DNA of 57,109 nucleotides from an uncultured bacterium (GTDB lineage: Bacteria; Cyanobacteriota; Vampirovibrionia; Gastranaerophilales; Gastranaerophilaceae): contig URFH01000015.1 in the NCBI GenBank assembly GCA_900547155.1, forward strand, positions 1 to 57,109, written 5' to 3'. The position numbers and the translations under genes were made by a program. The notes below the pieces were generated by a model that saw only the letters and a list, made by a program, of their open reading frames with translations, searched no databases and was not told the DNA's origin. Shown here one piece after another: positions 10,248 through 19,165 of this stretch; within the stretch, counting starts at the first letter, position 1, and each line of letters starts with the position of its first letter.

Positions 10248-10362
10248 TATAATTTCAATTATCGCTATGTTTGTCATTATAGGCGTAGGTACATATTACA
10301 ATTATAAGTTCAATCAAATTGGCAAAGATTTTGATGAGCCAAAACCTAATAAAACAAAATAA
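10234..10362 (+). CDS. 42-aa single-helix membrane protein
   Basis: Begins MSTGDIISIIAMFVIIG and ends in a charged tail (DFDEPKPNKTK). One membrane segment covers about residues 5-20. AAGGAGAA lies just upstream of the ATG, and the start lies inside the previous gene, so the pair is probably translated together. The pairing of a two-helix and a one-helix protein recalls two-component membrane systems, but no family is recognised. Confidence 0.6.
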   Translation: MSTGDIISIIAMFVIIGVGTYYNYKFNQIGKDFDEPKPNKTK

Positions 10363-10372
10363 CAAAATTCTC

Positions 10373-11035
10373 TTAAAAGCTCAATTGCGGCAAAGTTCCG
10401 GTGAAACCTTTCGGTGATTTGGGCGTTTTGGGAGTTTTAGGGGTTTTGGGTGTTTTGGGGGATTTTGGATTTTCACCAGTGTCTTTCGGCAGCCACTTTT
10501 CCGCAACACTGCTGAGCTGACCCAATCCCTTTAGACCATAGGCAATAGCATTCATAGTCCCTGCTTTAGCTGCATTTTTACCCGCAATGACATCCAGATT
10601 AGCCTGATTATTAAAATTAGCAGCCTGCTGCTCATAATTTTGCGCAGCACGCTCAGAATTATATTGAATCATTAAAGCATCCAACTCACCCATTTGAGCG
10701 GTGTCTTCAATTGTGTCAAGTGCCGTACCTGAAGTAATATCAATACCGTTACCGGCCATTGAAACCTGTTGGGAGCCAATGTTTTGCAAAGTTTTTATTC
10801 TCTGCCAGCGTGCTTCTTCCAACCCCGCTTGCCTTTCTTGGTCTGCATTCTGCTGAGCAATCTCCGCATTATTCCTTGCAACTTTAGCCTGATAATTATA
10901 CATGGCCTGTGCATTTTTACCCTGTTGTATAGAGGCAGGTACGCTGATTGCAGTAGCGGCGATTGCCATTACTGAACCCACAACTTTCAAAGCAGTCATT
11001 ACTCCTGCCATTGTAATACTGGATAATACACACAT
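10373..11035 (-). CDS. Internal virion protein, T7 gp14-like
   Basis: A 220-aa protein with a hydrophobic N-terminal segment (about 10-35), a long Ala/Gln/Asn-rich helical body (ARNNAEIAQQNADQERQ) and a low-complexity tail of repeated PKT/PKS units near the C-terminus. Size, composition and position after the gp13-like gene fit the small internal core protein that enters the outer membrane first in T7-type ejection. The start is two bases past the stop of the upstream gene. The basic Pro-Lys tail is unusual and may bind DNA or lengthen by repeat slippage. Confidence 0.65.
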   Translation of the reverse strand: MCVLSSITMAGVMTALKVVGSVMAIAATAISVPASIQQGKNAQAMYNYQAKVARNNAEIAQQNADQERQAGLEEARWQRIKTLQNIGSQQVSMAGNGIDITSGTALDTIEDTAQMGELDALMIQYNSERAAQNYEQQAANFNNQANLDVIAGKNAAKAGTMNAIAYGLKGLGQLSSVAEKWLPKDTGENPKSPKTPKTPKTPKTPKSPKGFTGTLPQLSF

Positions 11036-11036
11036 A

Positions 11037-11552
11037 TTATTCGCCCAACCCTTTCACCGGTCTTTCTCTGTAAAATATCTCAAACCCGTCCGGAACTTTA
11101 ACTGACAAAAAGGCTTTATCAAGATGAGTAAGCCTCTTTTCCTCGTTTGGGAATCTATATCCGACCCACTTCAACCACCTTTTTGCTAAAGTATTTGATT
11201 TATAAATATGATTAAAAGTAATCGCAAACTTTTCATCATAATATTTCATTTCTTTTTTTAATTCTCTTAAAAAAGAAATCTGATGTTTTTCAATCTCCGG
11301 AGTTGATAACATCCATACTGTCGCAACAGCCGGATTATTTTTATCAACAGCCCATGCTCCACCCATCAAAACCGGAATATTTCCGTTTTTAGTCTTGCCT
11401 AACAAGATTTGAAAATCTGTATGTATAAGATTTTCAATGGATTTCTTTTTCCAATGCTTACCAAAAACGGCTTTTATTTCTTCTTTATCCTCTTTTCTCA
11501 ACCTGTTCAGGATATATTTAAAATCACGTAAGTTTTTTTCAGCTCTATACAT
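11037..11552 (-). CDS. Internal virion protein A, T7 gp13-like (DUF2833-type, acetyltransferase-like fold)
   Basis: This 171-aa protein follows the pattern of T7 gp13: a central GGAWAVDKNNPAVATVWMLS, a helix with FLRELKKEMKYYDEKF, then NHIYKSNTLAKRWLKWVGYRF. That last element resembles the V-x-N-T-S-H-I-R-F-L-K-x-x-G-A motif of gp13, itself a relic GNAT fold. gp13 is required for virion assembly in T7 but has no known enzyme activity. Its ATG overlaps the stop of the nozzle gene (TAATG), so translation is coupled. Identification rests on pattern and position. Confidence 0.65.
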   Translation of the reverse strand: MYRAEKNLRDFKYILNRLRKEDKEEIKAVFGKHWKKKSIENLIHTDFQILLGKTKNGNIPVLMGGAWAVDKNNPAVATVWMLSTPEIEKHQISFLRELKKEMKYYDEKFAITFNHIYKSNTLAKRWLKWVGYRFPNEEKRLTHLDKAFLSVKVPDGFEIFYRERPVKGLGE

Positions 11553-13825
11553 TAAGCAACATCCTCAAGTTGTACTACTGCCGAAATGCTCAAAATTGAT
11601 AACGGTAATGGCAATTTTTGTTTTATATGTACGGTAGCCTCCTGTGTCCAATGAGCAAATGTGGTTATATCAACATCTTTGGAAAACAATTTTGCCGCAG
11701 AATCAGCGCTGCCATTTGTACTTTCTATAGAACGTTCATTCTGAAACTCTGTGCCATCTGTACCGACTATATAAAAATCCTCTCTTGATTCGTTAATTTT
11801 TACATTGATTCTATTTATATTTTTCTTTAGCCCGTGAGTATTTTCCCCCTCAATATTGAGAGTTTCAAGTTCAAATTCATAAGGTAAACCTACTGAAATA
11901 ACAGAAGCCTCATTATTAAGTGTTATACTGCCATTTTCAACAATATGCTCTTCAATCCCGCCGTCTGCATTAACATATACCGTTTTCCCCTCAAGGTGCT
12001 CTAAACCTGTCAACAAATCAACCGGCTCCCCCTCGTATTTCAATGCAGAATCAAGAAAAACAGAATCTGTGGACTTATTTATAATTCGTGTAGCCATGCG
12101 CTCTACATATCTCTTTTCCTGCCCGCTGATATTTCTTTTAATGATAAAATAGGCAGTATCTTCATACCCCTCACGAATACATACGACTGATTCAAACTCT
12201 CCATCAGTTTCATGTCTGTGCCAGCCGGATATCTCCTGTTTTCTATTGTATGTTAATCCCGCTAATTTTCCATCGGATAATACACACCACACAATACGGA
12301 ACGGTTCTTTGGCATAAGCCATATCAACTATTTGCCGGCCTTTAAATAAGTGGTTTGCGAAAATAGTTAGTTCATCACCATCATAGCTGTCAGAAACATA
12401 GGTATAGCCCAAATCTCTTAATACCGAACCTCCGGCCTGAACAAATAAAATCATATTACCTGAAACCACAGGCATAACATGTGAACAGCCATAATAACTC
12501 TGAGGTTTTGCCACCGGCGGCGGACTTGCAGAGAAAGCCCCATCGGTGCCGTTGACTTTCCATTCCGCTGATGAAGTTAATACAACCAAATCATTCATCG
12601 CAACAATATGTCTGATTTCATTAACTTCTCTTTCTGAAAGAGTTATTGTAACAGCGTCAGAAGCAACAAGCGGCCTTGAAACATTGAAATTGTCAGATGT
12701 ACCGGTTTGAGATGAATAAATAGTCTGCGGATTTTTCTTTGTATTTGCATAGATTTTTCTTTGTTGAAAATAATTAACTACAGATGGATAATTATTTTCA
12801 AAAGGATTTTTGGCTATAGGCGCGGTTGAAGACAAATCCGGCTCTATTTTATCATCGGTAAAAGTACATTTTGTTGCAGTGCCAACATAGGCAAAAATCC
12901 CGTTTACAGCACGATAAACATTGTACTCAACAGCGTCGGGAACAGCATTCCACGTGATTGTCATGTATTCCCCTACCGCCCAGTTGCTTTCAATACGGCC
13001 CTGCACCTCAACCTCTGCCGACCTGTTACTTTCCTCATCGTTATCATCCACGGCCGTAACAAGATATGTATAAGTTCTTGGATTTTCGGATTTTCCTGTC
13101 CAGACAGCCTGTACATTTTCCGGCGGGCTTACTTTCGGACTAAAATCTATTGTTTTTATATTCCAGTCGTAATGAGAATACCGTGATAATTCTATTTGAG
13201 GATGATTGGGGTGGCAGATAGTTAAAACATCTGCGTTTTGTGCATATTTTAAAATAGAGAGCTCATCTGTAGTATACGGCGTTTCTATTTCAACAATCTG
13301 CCCTCTCTTGGCTATTTTTTCATCATCTTTATCTATACTTAACTGTCCGGCGTCAGTGTCTATTGATGTAACCTTACCATATTCAATCGTTAAATCTTCA
13401 TCTTCATAACAAATTGTGCCAACAGCAATAGCGGCCTTAGTATAAACAGATTGTTCACCGAATTTATAAGTAAATAAGTTTTCGGACTGTTCAACGAGAG
13501 AATACCCTCCCTCGTAGGTAACACCGTAATCTTCAGGATAAATGATATAACCGCCGTCCTTAATAAAACGAAAATACTTGCTGCCGGCTTCTATAACATA
13601 GGTTTGTTCGGTATTAAATGAAAATGGTATCAATCTGGCTTTCTGAGAGGAATCTTTTACCTCGCCGACGAATTCAAGCCCCGCACGATTAGATACAGCC
13701 CCCTCCTGCTGCACAAAACCATTCTTTAATTTTTTCAAACCATTTGAATATTTTGCTAAATCGTTTCGTGCATTTAAAGGCGTTGACAATTCTCCACCGG
13801 TGAAACTATTTTGCGTTACTCTCAT
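11552..13825 (-). CDS. Tail tubular protein B / nozzle, T7 gp12-like
   Basis: The 757-aa length is close to T7 gp12 (794 aa). The N-terminus has the characteristic podoviral nozzle signature: NSFTGGELSTPLNARNDLAKY, in which Phe-x-Gly-Gly-Glu-Leu is followed by an Arg-Asp-Leu and a Tyr, then LKNGFVQQEGAVSNRAGLEF and RLIPFSFNTEQTYVIEAG. A fibronectin-like stretch (about 230-330, ending in a DAVEYNVYRAVNG strand) may be a surface insertion. The protein should form the hexameric end of the tail tube and hold the fibres. It lies between the adaptor and gp13-like genes, as in T7. Confidence 0.85.
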   Translation of the reverse strand: MRVTQNSFTGGELSTPLNARNDLAKYSNGLKKLKNGFVQQEGAVSNRAGLEFVGEVKDSSQKARLIPFSFNTEQTYVIEAGSKYFRFIKDGGYIIYPEDYGVTYEGGYSLVEQSENLFTYKFGEQSVYTKAAIAVGTICYEDEDLTIEYGKVTSIDTDAGQLSIDKDDEKIAKRGQIVEIETPYTTDELSILKYAQNADVLTICHPNHPQIELSRYSHYDWNIKTIDFSPKVSPPENVQAVWTGKSENPRTYTYLVTAVDDNDEESNRSAEVEVQGRIESNWAVGEYMTITWNAVPDAVEYNVYRAVNGIFAYVGTATKCTFTDDKIEPDLSSTAPIAKNPFENNYPSVVNYFQQRKIYANTKKNPQTIYSSQTGTSDNFNVSRPLVASDAVTITLSEREVNEIRHIVAMNDLVVLTSSAEWKVNGTDGAFSASPPPVAKPQSYYGCSHVMPVVSGNMILFVQAGGSVLRDLGYTYVSDSYDGDELTIFANHLFKGRQIVDMAYAKEPFRIVWCVLSDGKLAGLTYNRKQEISGWHRHETDGEFESVVCIREGYEDTAYFIIKRNISGQEKRYVERMATRIINKSTDSVFLDSALKYEGEPVDLLTGLEHLEGKTVYVNADGGIEEHIVENGSITLNNEASVISVGLPYEFELETLNIEGENTHGLKKNINRINVKINESREDFYIVGTDGTEFQNERSIESTNGSADSAAKLFSKDVDITTFAHWTQEATVHIKQKLPLPLSILSISAVVQLEDVA

Positions 13826-13828
13826 TTA

Positions 13829-14434
13829 TCAATTCCTTGAATCAAGATAAGTTGTTTCATCTTCGTCTTTTTCTGTTGATTCATTGGCGTTCATCGCTTT
13901 TGCTTTAGAAAGGGCATATTGGTACGCTTGATAATTACTTTGTTTTTTGTCGGTCGCCCCCGTAATTGTTTCAGCACATAAAAAAGCAAGATAAAAACAT
14001 AAAGCCGACACAAACTCTGATGTAAAATATGCCTCGGGCACCGCCGAAGCAATATCTCTGGTGTAAGAAAGCTTTGCCGGCTTTATATTGCAAACAATAA
14101 TTTTGCTGCCACTTGAATCAGTTGTTACCTCAAACTTTTTATATTGACCTCCATACGGGTCAATAAGATAACGCGCTGCAATACAATCATTTGGATAATC
14201 ATAAGCATACCGGAATTTCGGGTCCGGGCTTTCCTCTGTTGACGGCGTCAACTCTCTTATCCTGTTCAGAAAATTCCAGTCAAAGTCTTTCATTACCTGC
14301 TCTTTGGCAAGTTCATACTGGTTATTAAGAACAGCAGTACGGGGATTTATTTCTGTTGTGTTCTGAATTACTGCAGATACACCCAGATTATTAAGCGTTA
14401 TGTTGTAAATCATTTCCCTTGAAAACGCCATCAA
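13829..14434 (-). CDS. Tail tubular protein A / head-tail adaptor, T7 gp11-like
   Basis: A 201-aa protein matching the gp11 adaptor pattern: an N-terminal helix (REMIYNITLNNLGVSAV), then the conserved region in which residues come after a Trp (KDFDWNFLNRIRELTP), RYAYDYPNDCIAARYLID, and a helical EFVSALCFYLAFLCAETITG. It should form the dodecameric ring joining portal and nozzle. It sits directly before the nozzle gene. Either ATG of the MM start is possible; both give the same protein to within one residue. Confidence 0.85.
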   Translation of the reverse strand: MMAFSREMIYNITLNNLGVSAVIQNTTEINPRTAVLNNQYELAKEQVMKDFDWNFLNRIRELTPSTEESPDPKFRYAYDYPNDCIAARYLIDPYGGQYKKFEVTTDSSGSKIIVCNIKPAKLSYTRDIASAVPEAYFTSEFVSALCFYLAFLCAETITGATDKKQSNYQAYQYALSKAKAMNANESTEKDEDETTYLDSRN

Positions 14435-14435
14435 A

Positions 14436-14792
14436 CTACACCCCTAAAGCAGCTTTAAATTTTTCAATTTGTTCAGGTATGGTCATTTTTTCTTCGTCAA
14501 TCTCAACCCAAACATTGTTTTCTACAGCCAAATCTTTAAGGGCTTCCAGTTCTTTGACGGCTTGTTCTTCTGGCTGATATTCTGGATTATTTATCTTTTG
14601 AGCAGTTTCATCCTGAGTTACATTGTTTTGTTGAGTTTCTTCTTTTTGCTTTTCTGATTGAATCTCAGAGAAATTTTTTCCGTCCGCCAAAGTACCCCAG
14701 ACAGGAACCGTGTCTCCATCAAAATCAATAACACTACCCTCTTCAACAAGAGATTTTTTATACCACGCTTTTTCTGTTACTATTATTTTCAT
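14436..14792 (-). CDS. Small acidic head accessory protein (function unknown)
   Basis: About 118 aa. The start is taken at the ATG of MKIIVTEKAWYKKSL because AAAGGT precedes it with normal spacing. A longer frame beginning at 14816 has no ribosome binding site and would start inside the terminator stem region. The N-terminus is a small beta barrel-like segment (SVIDFDGDTVPVWGTLADG), and the rest is Glu/Gln-rich with a coiled-coil tendency. Similar small proteins sit between capsid and adaptor genes in many podoviruses. It is possibly a head decoration or completion protein; the evidence is position only. Confidence 0.6.
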   Translation of the reverse strand: MKIIVTEKAWYKKSLVEEGSVIDFDGDTVPVWGTLADGKNFSEIQSEKQKEETQQNNVTQDETAQKINNPEYQPEEQAVKELEALKDLAVENNVWVEIDEEKMTIPEQIEKFKAALGV

Positions 14793-14823
14793 ATTTTGAC
14801 CTTTCATTCTTGTCATTAACAGG

Positions 14824-14851
14824 AAAAAGAGCAGGTCAAACCTGCTCTTTT
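14824..14851 (-). terminator. Intrinsic terminator after the capsid genes
   Basis: On the minus strand an 11-bp stem (AAAAGAGCAGG pairing with CCTGCTCTTTT) with a 5-base loop runs straight into a T run. It separates the capsid/cement genes from the tail genes. Partial termination here would raise capsid output relative to tail proteins. Confidence 0.8.
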
Positions 14852-14873
14852 GATTTATAAGCAGAGAGGAGGC

Positions 14874-15272
14874 TTATATATTGTGATGAGAAATCGGCAA
14901 AACATCAGTTAAGTAAGCTGAAACTTTACCAGTAGTCGGGGCTGTTCCGGTTACTGTATATTTCAGTCTTACAAAACCTTTATTACCAACCGGCATAAAC
15001 GAAATAGGAATCATTTTCCCTTTTTTGAGATTTGCGAGCAAAACCGTACTGGAAGCAAGTTCAACCGCGTCCGTCATCGCTGAGGAGGCAGATGTTTCAA
15101 CAGCAACTTTTAAACTTGTTAAATTATTGAAATCCTCCTTTACTGTAACAAGTAAAGGAACAGGATTGCCCGCCGCAATTTCTCTATCTTTGCCTAAGTC
15201 AATAATATTTTCAGAATTCGCAGTTGCTGTAATTGCCTGATTCTCTGAAAACTTTAATAATTCATCTAGCAT
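14874..15272 (-). CDS. Bbp16-like capsid cement protein
   Basis: A 132-aa protein whose N-terminus MLDELLKFSENQAITATANS followed by ENIIDLG matches the pattern of the Bbp16 cement protein of Bordetella phage BPP-1, which stabilises the capsid from outside. The body is beta-rich. The start is chosen at MLDELL because AGGAG stands eight bases upstream; an in-frame extension to 15329 has no such site. It is adjacent to the major capsid gene, as in BPP-1. Confidence 0.75.
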   Translation of the reverse strand: MLDELLKFSENQAITATANSENIIDLGKDREIAAGNPVPLLVTVKEDFNNLTSLKVAVETSASSAMTDAVELASSTVLLANLKKGKMIPISFMPVGNKGFVRLKYTVTGTAPTTGKVSAYLTDVLPISHHNI

Positions 15273-15349
15273 TTTGTTTTCTCCTATTTTGTTTTGTGCA
15301 AAAATAGGGGCATTTAAGAAATCCCCCAAAATTAGCCGCTATATGCGGC

Positions 15350-16375
15350 TTATTCGCTAAGAACTCTTTCTTCTGTTTCCAGAATCTGGTCAATTTCACG
15401 AATTGGAATATTTTTGTAGTGAGCAACATCAGCACCGCAATATTCTTTTATATTCAAATTGACATTTGCTTTATCAGTAGCAGCCGCGTCAAGCATTTCA
15501 GCAACTGTGGAATTGCAATAAATAAAAGTTCTTTTGCTCACCTGCTGGTCTGCATTTTTATTCTTTTTAATGCGTTTTTTAATTCTGAAATAACCTTTTC
15601 TTAATAGAGCCAGCAAATCCACTTCACCTTTAAGAAGTTTGTCAACATCAATATTGGCAATACGGCAAGTTGAGCGGTAATCTTTTACTGTCAAACCAAT
15701 ACTATGCTTAAAGTGGTCTTGATAGACTTTTCTTTTGCCGCCGCTTTCATTAGTTTCGGTTTGAATACCATCGTCAAAGTGTTGCAAACCTGCTTTTGAG
15801 CCTTTCGGATAAAGAAGCGCAACATCGTTTTCGCCTGTGGTAATAAACCATATTGAAGTATTATTAGTGCCTGTACCTCCGGCGTCAATAACGTTATATC
15901 CGATATTCTTTTTGTCTTTTGAAATTTTTGAATATCTGACCGCAAGTCCGTCAAATTTTGCGTCATTTTCAGCACGGGAACCATAAATTATTGTTTCTTG
16001 TGCTGTTTGCCCCATACCCTCAATAAAAGCACGGGCTTCGTTTAACCTTGTCTGCGCCGGATTTTTTGAATGGTCAATCAAATCAATATCAGGAGTTGAA
16101 TAAGCCTCTAACTCGCCTGTTACATCAACGACCTGTTCAGTAGTTGACTTTTCTGTCGGCACATAGCCGTAAAGTTTTCTGAATGTACCTTTAGGCAGAC
16201 CGTGTCTGATAACGGCTTTATGTGAAGTGCCGTCATTACATTCCATCACATGTAAATCCGCCAGCAAGTCGTTTGATTCTGATAATATTTCTGCAATATC
16301 AGTTTCAATAGAATCCCCGACTGTCTGCTTCATAACATCAACCATCGTTAAATAGTTTGTTGCAAGAACTGTCAT
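15350..16375 (-). CDS. Major capsid protein, Bbp17-like
   Basis: A 341-aa protein with the size and features of the BPP-1 type capsid protein (HK97 fold family): MTVLATNYLTMVDVMKQ at the N-terminus, LPKGTFRKLYGYVP, an Ala/Arg-rich spine helix (NEARAFIEGMGQTAQETIIYG) and YCNSTVAEMLD. It lies between scaffold and cement genes. It is followed on its strand by a short hairpin (AGCCGC and GCGGCT around the stop codon) that may protect the message. The start has GGGAAATAAGAG upstream. Confidence 0.85.
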   Translation of the reverse strand: MTVLATNYLTMVDVMKQTVGDSIETDIAEILSESNDLLADLHVMECNDGTSHKAVIRHGLPKGTFRKLYGYVPTEKSTTEQVVDVTGELEAYSTPDIDLIDHSKNPAQTRLNEARAFIEGMGQTAQETIIYGSRAENDAKFDGLAVRYSKISKDKKNIGYNVIDAGGTGTNNTSIWFITTGENDVALLYPKGSKAGLQHFDDGIQTETNESGGKRKVYQDHFKHSIGLTVKDYRSTCRIANIDVDKLLKGEVDLLALLRKGYFRIKKRIKKNKNADQQVSKRTFIYCNSTVAEMLDAAATDKANVNLNIKEYCGADVAHYKNIPIREIDQILETEERVLSE

Positions 16376-16451
16376 CTCTTATTTCCCTTTCTTATTTAAT
16401 CTATCGCCCTTGAAAAAGGAGCTTGGCTGCTAATTATTTGTCTTGAGTCTT

Positions 16452-16515
16452 GAAATTCGGACGTTCGCGAAAAGCGCGGTTTCCGCTCGCAAGGGGCAAA
16501 GCCTTTCCGACTTAG
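16452..16515. repeat. GC-rich palindromic repeat unit, copy A
   Basis: The unit opens GAAATTCGGAC and closes near CTTTCCGAC, with inner modules CGCGAAAAGCGCGG and GCAAGGGGC. It fills the gap between scaffold and capsid genes; the scaffold stop codon (16512-16514) lies at its edge. Compared with the surrounding AT-rich DNA it is plainly different in composition. See findings for the family. Confidence 0.75.
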
Positions 16516-17246
16516 CGGTCTTTTTTCATTGATGGATACCAATCCTCGGCGGTTCTTTGGTGTTGCGGACTTCCTGAACCCTTGACGGTATCGCCCTTTA
16601 TTTGTCTGCCAATATCTCTAAACATTTTTACTATTGCAGGGTGATTATTAAGACCGGTTTCCGCTAAAACGTTTGCCGCCTCATCAGAAACAAAGGTTTT
16701 ATATGCTTCGTTAGCTTCAAGCAATGTAGATTTTAAATTTGCCCCGCCTATCTCAGGGTCTGTGTTTAACATTGTTTTGATTTCCTTGATTCTGTTTACC
16801 TGAGCTTCTTTAATTGCATTTTCAAAATTCTGCTGAATTTTTTGAGATAACTTAACCCCCATTCCCATAAACTTATCAGCCTTTGCTTGAGATAAATTCA
16901 TCTCTTTTGCAATAGAAGAAAATTCCTGCGTAAGTTCCGCATCGAGCTCCATACCCTCAGGCAACTCTACATCTTTGAAATCGTATGCTTCAGGAGCCGA
17001 ATCTTCGACATCTTCCTTAATTTCTCCGGCGTCACTGCCGGCATTTTGTACAGCTTTTTCATCAGGATTATTACTCTGAGGCTCATCCTTGTCCGCCTTA
17101 GAAAGTCCGGCGGGCTGCGCACTCTGCTGCGGTGCGTTGCTTGCTCCTCGCATTAAACGTGCCTCCGCCCCTCCACCTGCGTGGAGGCGCTGCGCACTCT
17201 GCTGCGGTGCGCTGCTATCAATTTCTGTGTTTACTTCTTCTGACAT
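16512..17246 (-). CDS. Capsid scaffolding protein
   Basis: A 244-aa acidic, mostly helical protein between portal-proximal and capsid genes. That is the standard position and character of podoviral scaffolds (T7 gp9 type): a disordered Pro/Glu/Asp/Ser-rich first half, then helices (NLSQAKADKFMGMGVKLSQ) and a C-terminus with basic residues that would touch the capsid. The start is placed at ATG of MSEEVN because AAGGA stands seven bases upstream. The N-terminal region contains a duplicated APQQSAQ segment encoded by a GC-rich repeat (17115-17211), apparently a recent in-frame insertion. The last codons abut repeat copy A. Confidence 0.7.
   Translation of the reverse strand: MSEEVNTEIDSSAPQQSAQRLHAGGGAEARLMRGASNAPQQSAQPAGLSKADKDEPQSNNPDEKAVQNAGSDAGEIKEDVEDSAPEAYDFKDVELPEGMELDAELTQEFSSIAKEMNLSQAKADKFMGMGVKLSQKIQQNFENAIKEAQVNRIKEIKTMLNTDPEIGGANLKSTLLEANEAYKTFVSDEAANVLAETGLNNHPAIVKMFRDIGRQIKGDTVKGSGSPQHQRTAEDWYPSMKKDR
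17115..17211. repeat. In-frame GC-rich direct repeat with inner hairpin inside the scaffold gene
   Basis: An identical 22-base segment occurs at 17115-17136 and 17190-17211, 75 bases apart (25 codons, so in frame). Between them lies a hairpin of CCTCCAC and GTGGAGG (about 17170-17187). Both copies encode APQQSAQ. The GC content is far above that of the rest of the gene. Confidence 0.75.
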
Positions 17247-17250
17247 CTTT

Positions 17251-17487
17251 TCATTCCTTTCTCTCTTCATGGATTTTTATAAATTTTTCAAAACTATTTA
17301 TCCTCAAGAGCTCCAACAGATAATGACCGAAATCTTTTTTGCCGCGTATGTAATACTCTTTAAGGGTGTCAAAATTAATAGTCTTATCAAGGCACCCGGA
17401 TTCCTCAATTAAATGTTTTACAAATTTGTAGCCGTCCTCGGTCAAAAGAACATTATTAACAACCAGCTTTAATTCATCTGCGTCCAT
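17251..17487 (-). CDS. Bbp19-like small head protein
   Basis: A 78-aa protein (MDADELKLVVNNVLLTEDGY...) located between portal and scaffold. It matches the Bbp19 family of BPP-1-like phages in size, position and the pattern L-x-T-x-D-G-x-x-F followed by a second half with G-x-x-D-F-G-x-x-L-L-x-L-L. Function unknown. Its ATG overlaps the portal stop (TGATG), so translation is coupled. Confidence 0.65.
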   Translation of the reverse strand: MDADELKLVVNNVLLTEDGYKFVKHLIEESGCLDKTINFDTLKEYYIRGKKDFGHYLLELLRINSFEKFIKIHEERKE

Positions 17488-19136
17488 CACATGCCAACCC
17501 GTGCGGCCAATTCTGCACCAATAGCGTCAACTCCGCCCATATTCTTAATCATCTCTGTACCCTGCTGTATAGCAGCAAGTTGTTCCTGCTGTTGCTGTTT
17601 TTGTTCTTGAACTATTCTCATTTGCTCAACATATTCGGTAGGATTTATTTGTGATGGGTCAATATTTGAAAAATCAGCATAATCATCAACCATTTTGCTG
17701 CCGTTGATTTTTCCTCTGAGCATAGGGTCAAGAGTATTTGCCAGATTAATTGTGAAAGTTGAAAATCTTTCCATTGCTGCTATCTTCTGAACTTTTTGAG
17801 CTTGCGCAAGCGTTGAAACAAATTCAATCTCTAATTCAGCGCCCTGTATTTGTTCGGGAGGTTCTGGCAAGATATCTACACGCAAAAATTCTTCAAAACA
17901 CCAGCAATGAATAAGGTCTAAACCTGTATGAATTTGCTCTAATAATGGCGATACCAGCACCATTTTTTCTTCTTTAAGTTCATTAACCTCTGTAGCAGTG
18001 CGCCCCCGCTCAGCAGTATTCAAAATCATTGCAAACAGGTCATTATAAAAATGCTCCTTGACCGTATTTTTCATTGTTTCAATCTGCTGGGAAAGTTCAA
18101 GTATTCTCGGATTTACTTCATGAACCGGTCTTACACCCTCACCACCGTCGTCACCATCCGGTGTATAAGTTTCGGGTAAAATTGATATTGTTTTATCTTT
18201 ATATTTTGCGGGGCCTTTTAATGGCGGTGATACAATCTTTTTTATTGCCTTTGCATACTCTTTAATCATTTCAAAGAGCTGTTTTACATCAGGTAAAGCA
18301 TTAATCCCCGGACAGTCGGACGGATAAACATCTTCACCGTTTGTTTCTGCTTCAAATACAACATAAGGGAATTTATCAAAACCGCTTTCGGACAAAAATT
18401 TGTTTTCAGTAGAATTTTTTTCGTAATAAACAGAAATATATTTTTTGTTTTTAGCCCACACTTTTGTCGTATCAAAATTCGGATTAGGCATAACAAAATG
18501 AATAAGCTCAAAATACGCGTGAGGATTCTCCCTATTGGCATTTTTTACAGAATCAGAAACATTCTCTTCCCCAAACTGCTCTACAATATTTTTTGCAGTT
18601 TCGGAATATTCTCTTACGAAAGTGTCAACCTGCCCTTTGTAATTTTTTGCATATCGATAAGAGCCAATCGGTAAAACTTTACAGACAAAAATATCATCAT
18701 AATCAGATTCTAAAGATAATGCAGCAAACCCAAAAACACCGAGTTGTTTATAAATAATAGGCAGCTTTGTATAGATTTTTGAGGCATTAAAAGCGTCACG
18801 CATTAGTTTTTCAACCTGTGCACACCAGCTTTTGACCTCATGGTCATTTTCCATGTTATAATTTCTGATTTTGAATCTGAACCAGTTCTGAGCTGGCGAT
18901 GTGGCGCCGCTCATCATTCCGCTGGAAAAATTTCTTACCGCGGTAATAGGTGTAGAATCAAGGATTTTTTTGTTGCGTCTTTTGTTGGTTTTATTAACAT
19001 TTTTAGCTAAAAAACGAACAGAACGAGGATAAAAGTAATCTGCAAGCTCTTGCAAATCTGCTTTTATCTCGTTAAACGGCGAATCTAATTCTGCACGCCT
19101 TTGCTCAAAAAACTTTTTAGTCAATTCTTGTTTCAT
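17487..19136 (-). CDS. Portal (head-tail connector) protein
   Basis: 549 aa, the size of T7-type portals (536 aa in T7). The N-terminus MKQELTKKFFEQRRAELDSP and then LADYFYPRSVRF, STPITAVRNFSSGMMSG and TSPAQNWFRF follow the conserved portal pattern. The C-terminus is Gln-rich (EQKQQQQEQLAAIQQG), as in podoviral portals. It forms the dodecameric ring through which DNA is packaged. It lies downstream of the terminase genes, separated from them by a small gene and repeat elements. Confidence 0.88.
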   Translation of the reverse strand: MKQELTKKFFEQRRAELDSPFNEIKADLQELADYFYPRSVRFLAKNVNKTNKRRNKKILDSTPITAVRNFSSGMMSGATSPAQNWFRFKIRNYNMENDHEVKSWCAQVEKLMRDAFNASKIYTKLPIIYKQLGVFGFAALSLESDYDDIFVCKVLPIGSYRYAKNYKGQVDTFVREYSETAKNIVEQFGEENVSDSVKNANRENPHAYFELIHFVMPNPNFDTTKVWAKNKKYISVYYEKNSTENKFLSESGFDKFPYVVFEAETNGEDVYPSDCPGINALPDVKQLFEMIKEYAKAIKKIVSPPLKGPAKYKDKTISILPETYTPDGDDGGEGVRPVHEVNPRILELSQQIETMKNTVKEHFYNDLFAMILNTAERGRTATEVNELKEEKMVLVSPLLEQIHTGLDLIHCWCFEEFLRVDILPEPPEQIQGAELEIEFVSTLAQAQKVQKIAAMERFSTFTINLANTLDPMLRGKINGSKMVDDYADFSNIDPSQINPTEYVEQMRIVQEQKQQQQEQLAAIQQGTEMIKNMGGVDAIGAELAARVGM

Positions 19137-19165
19137 TATTTAGCACCAATAAAATCCGCTCTCTT

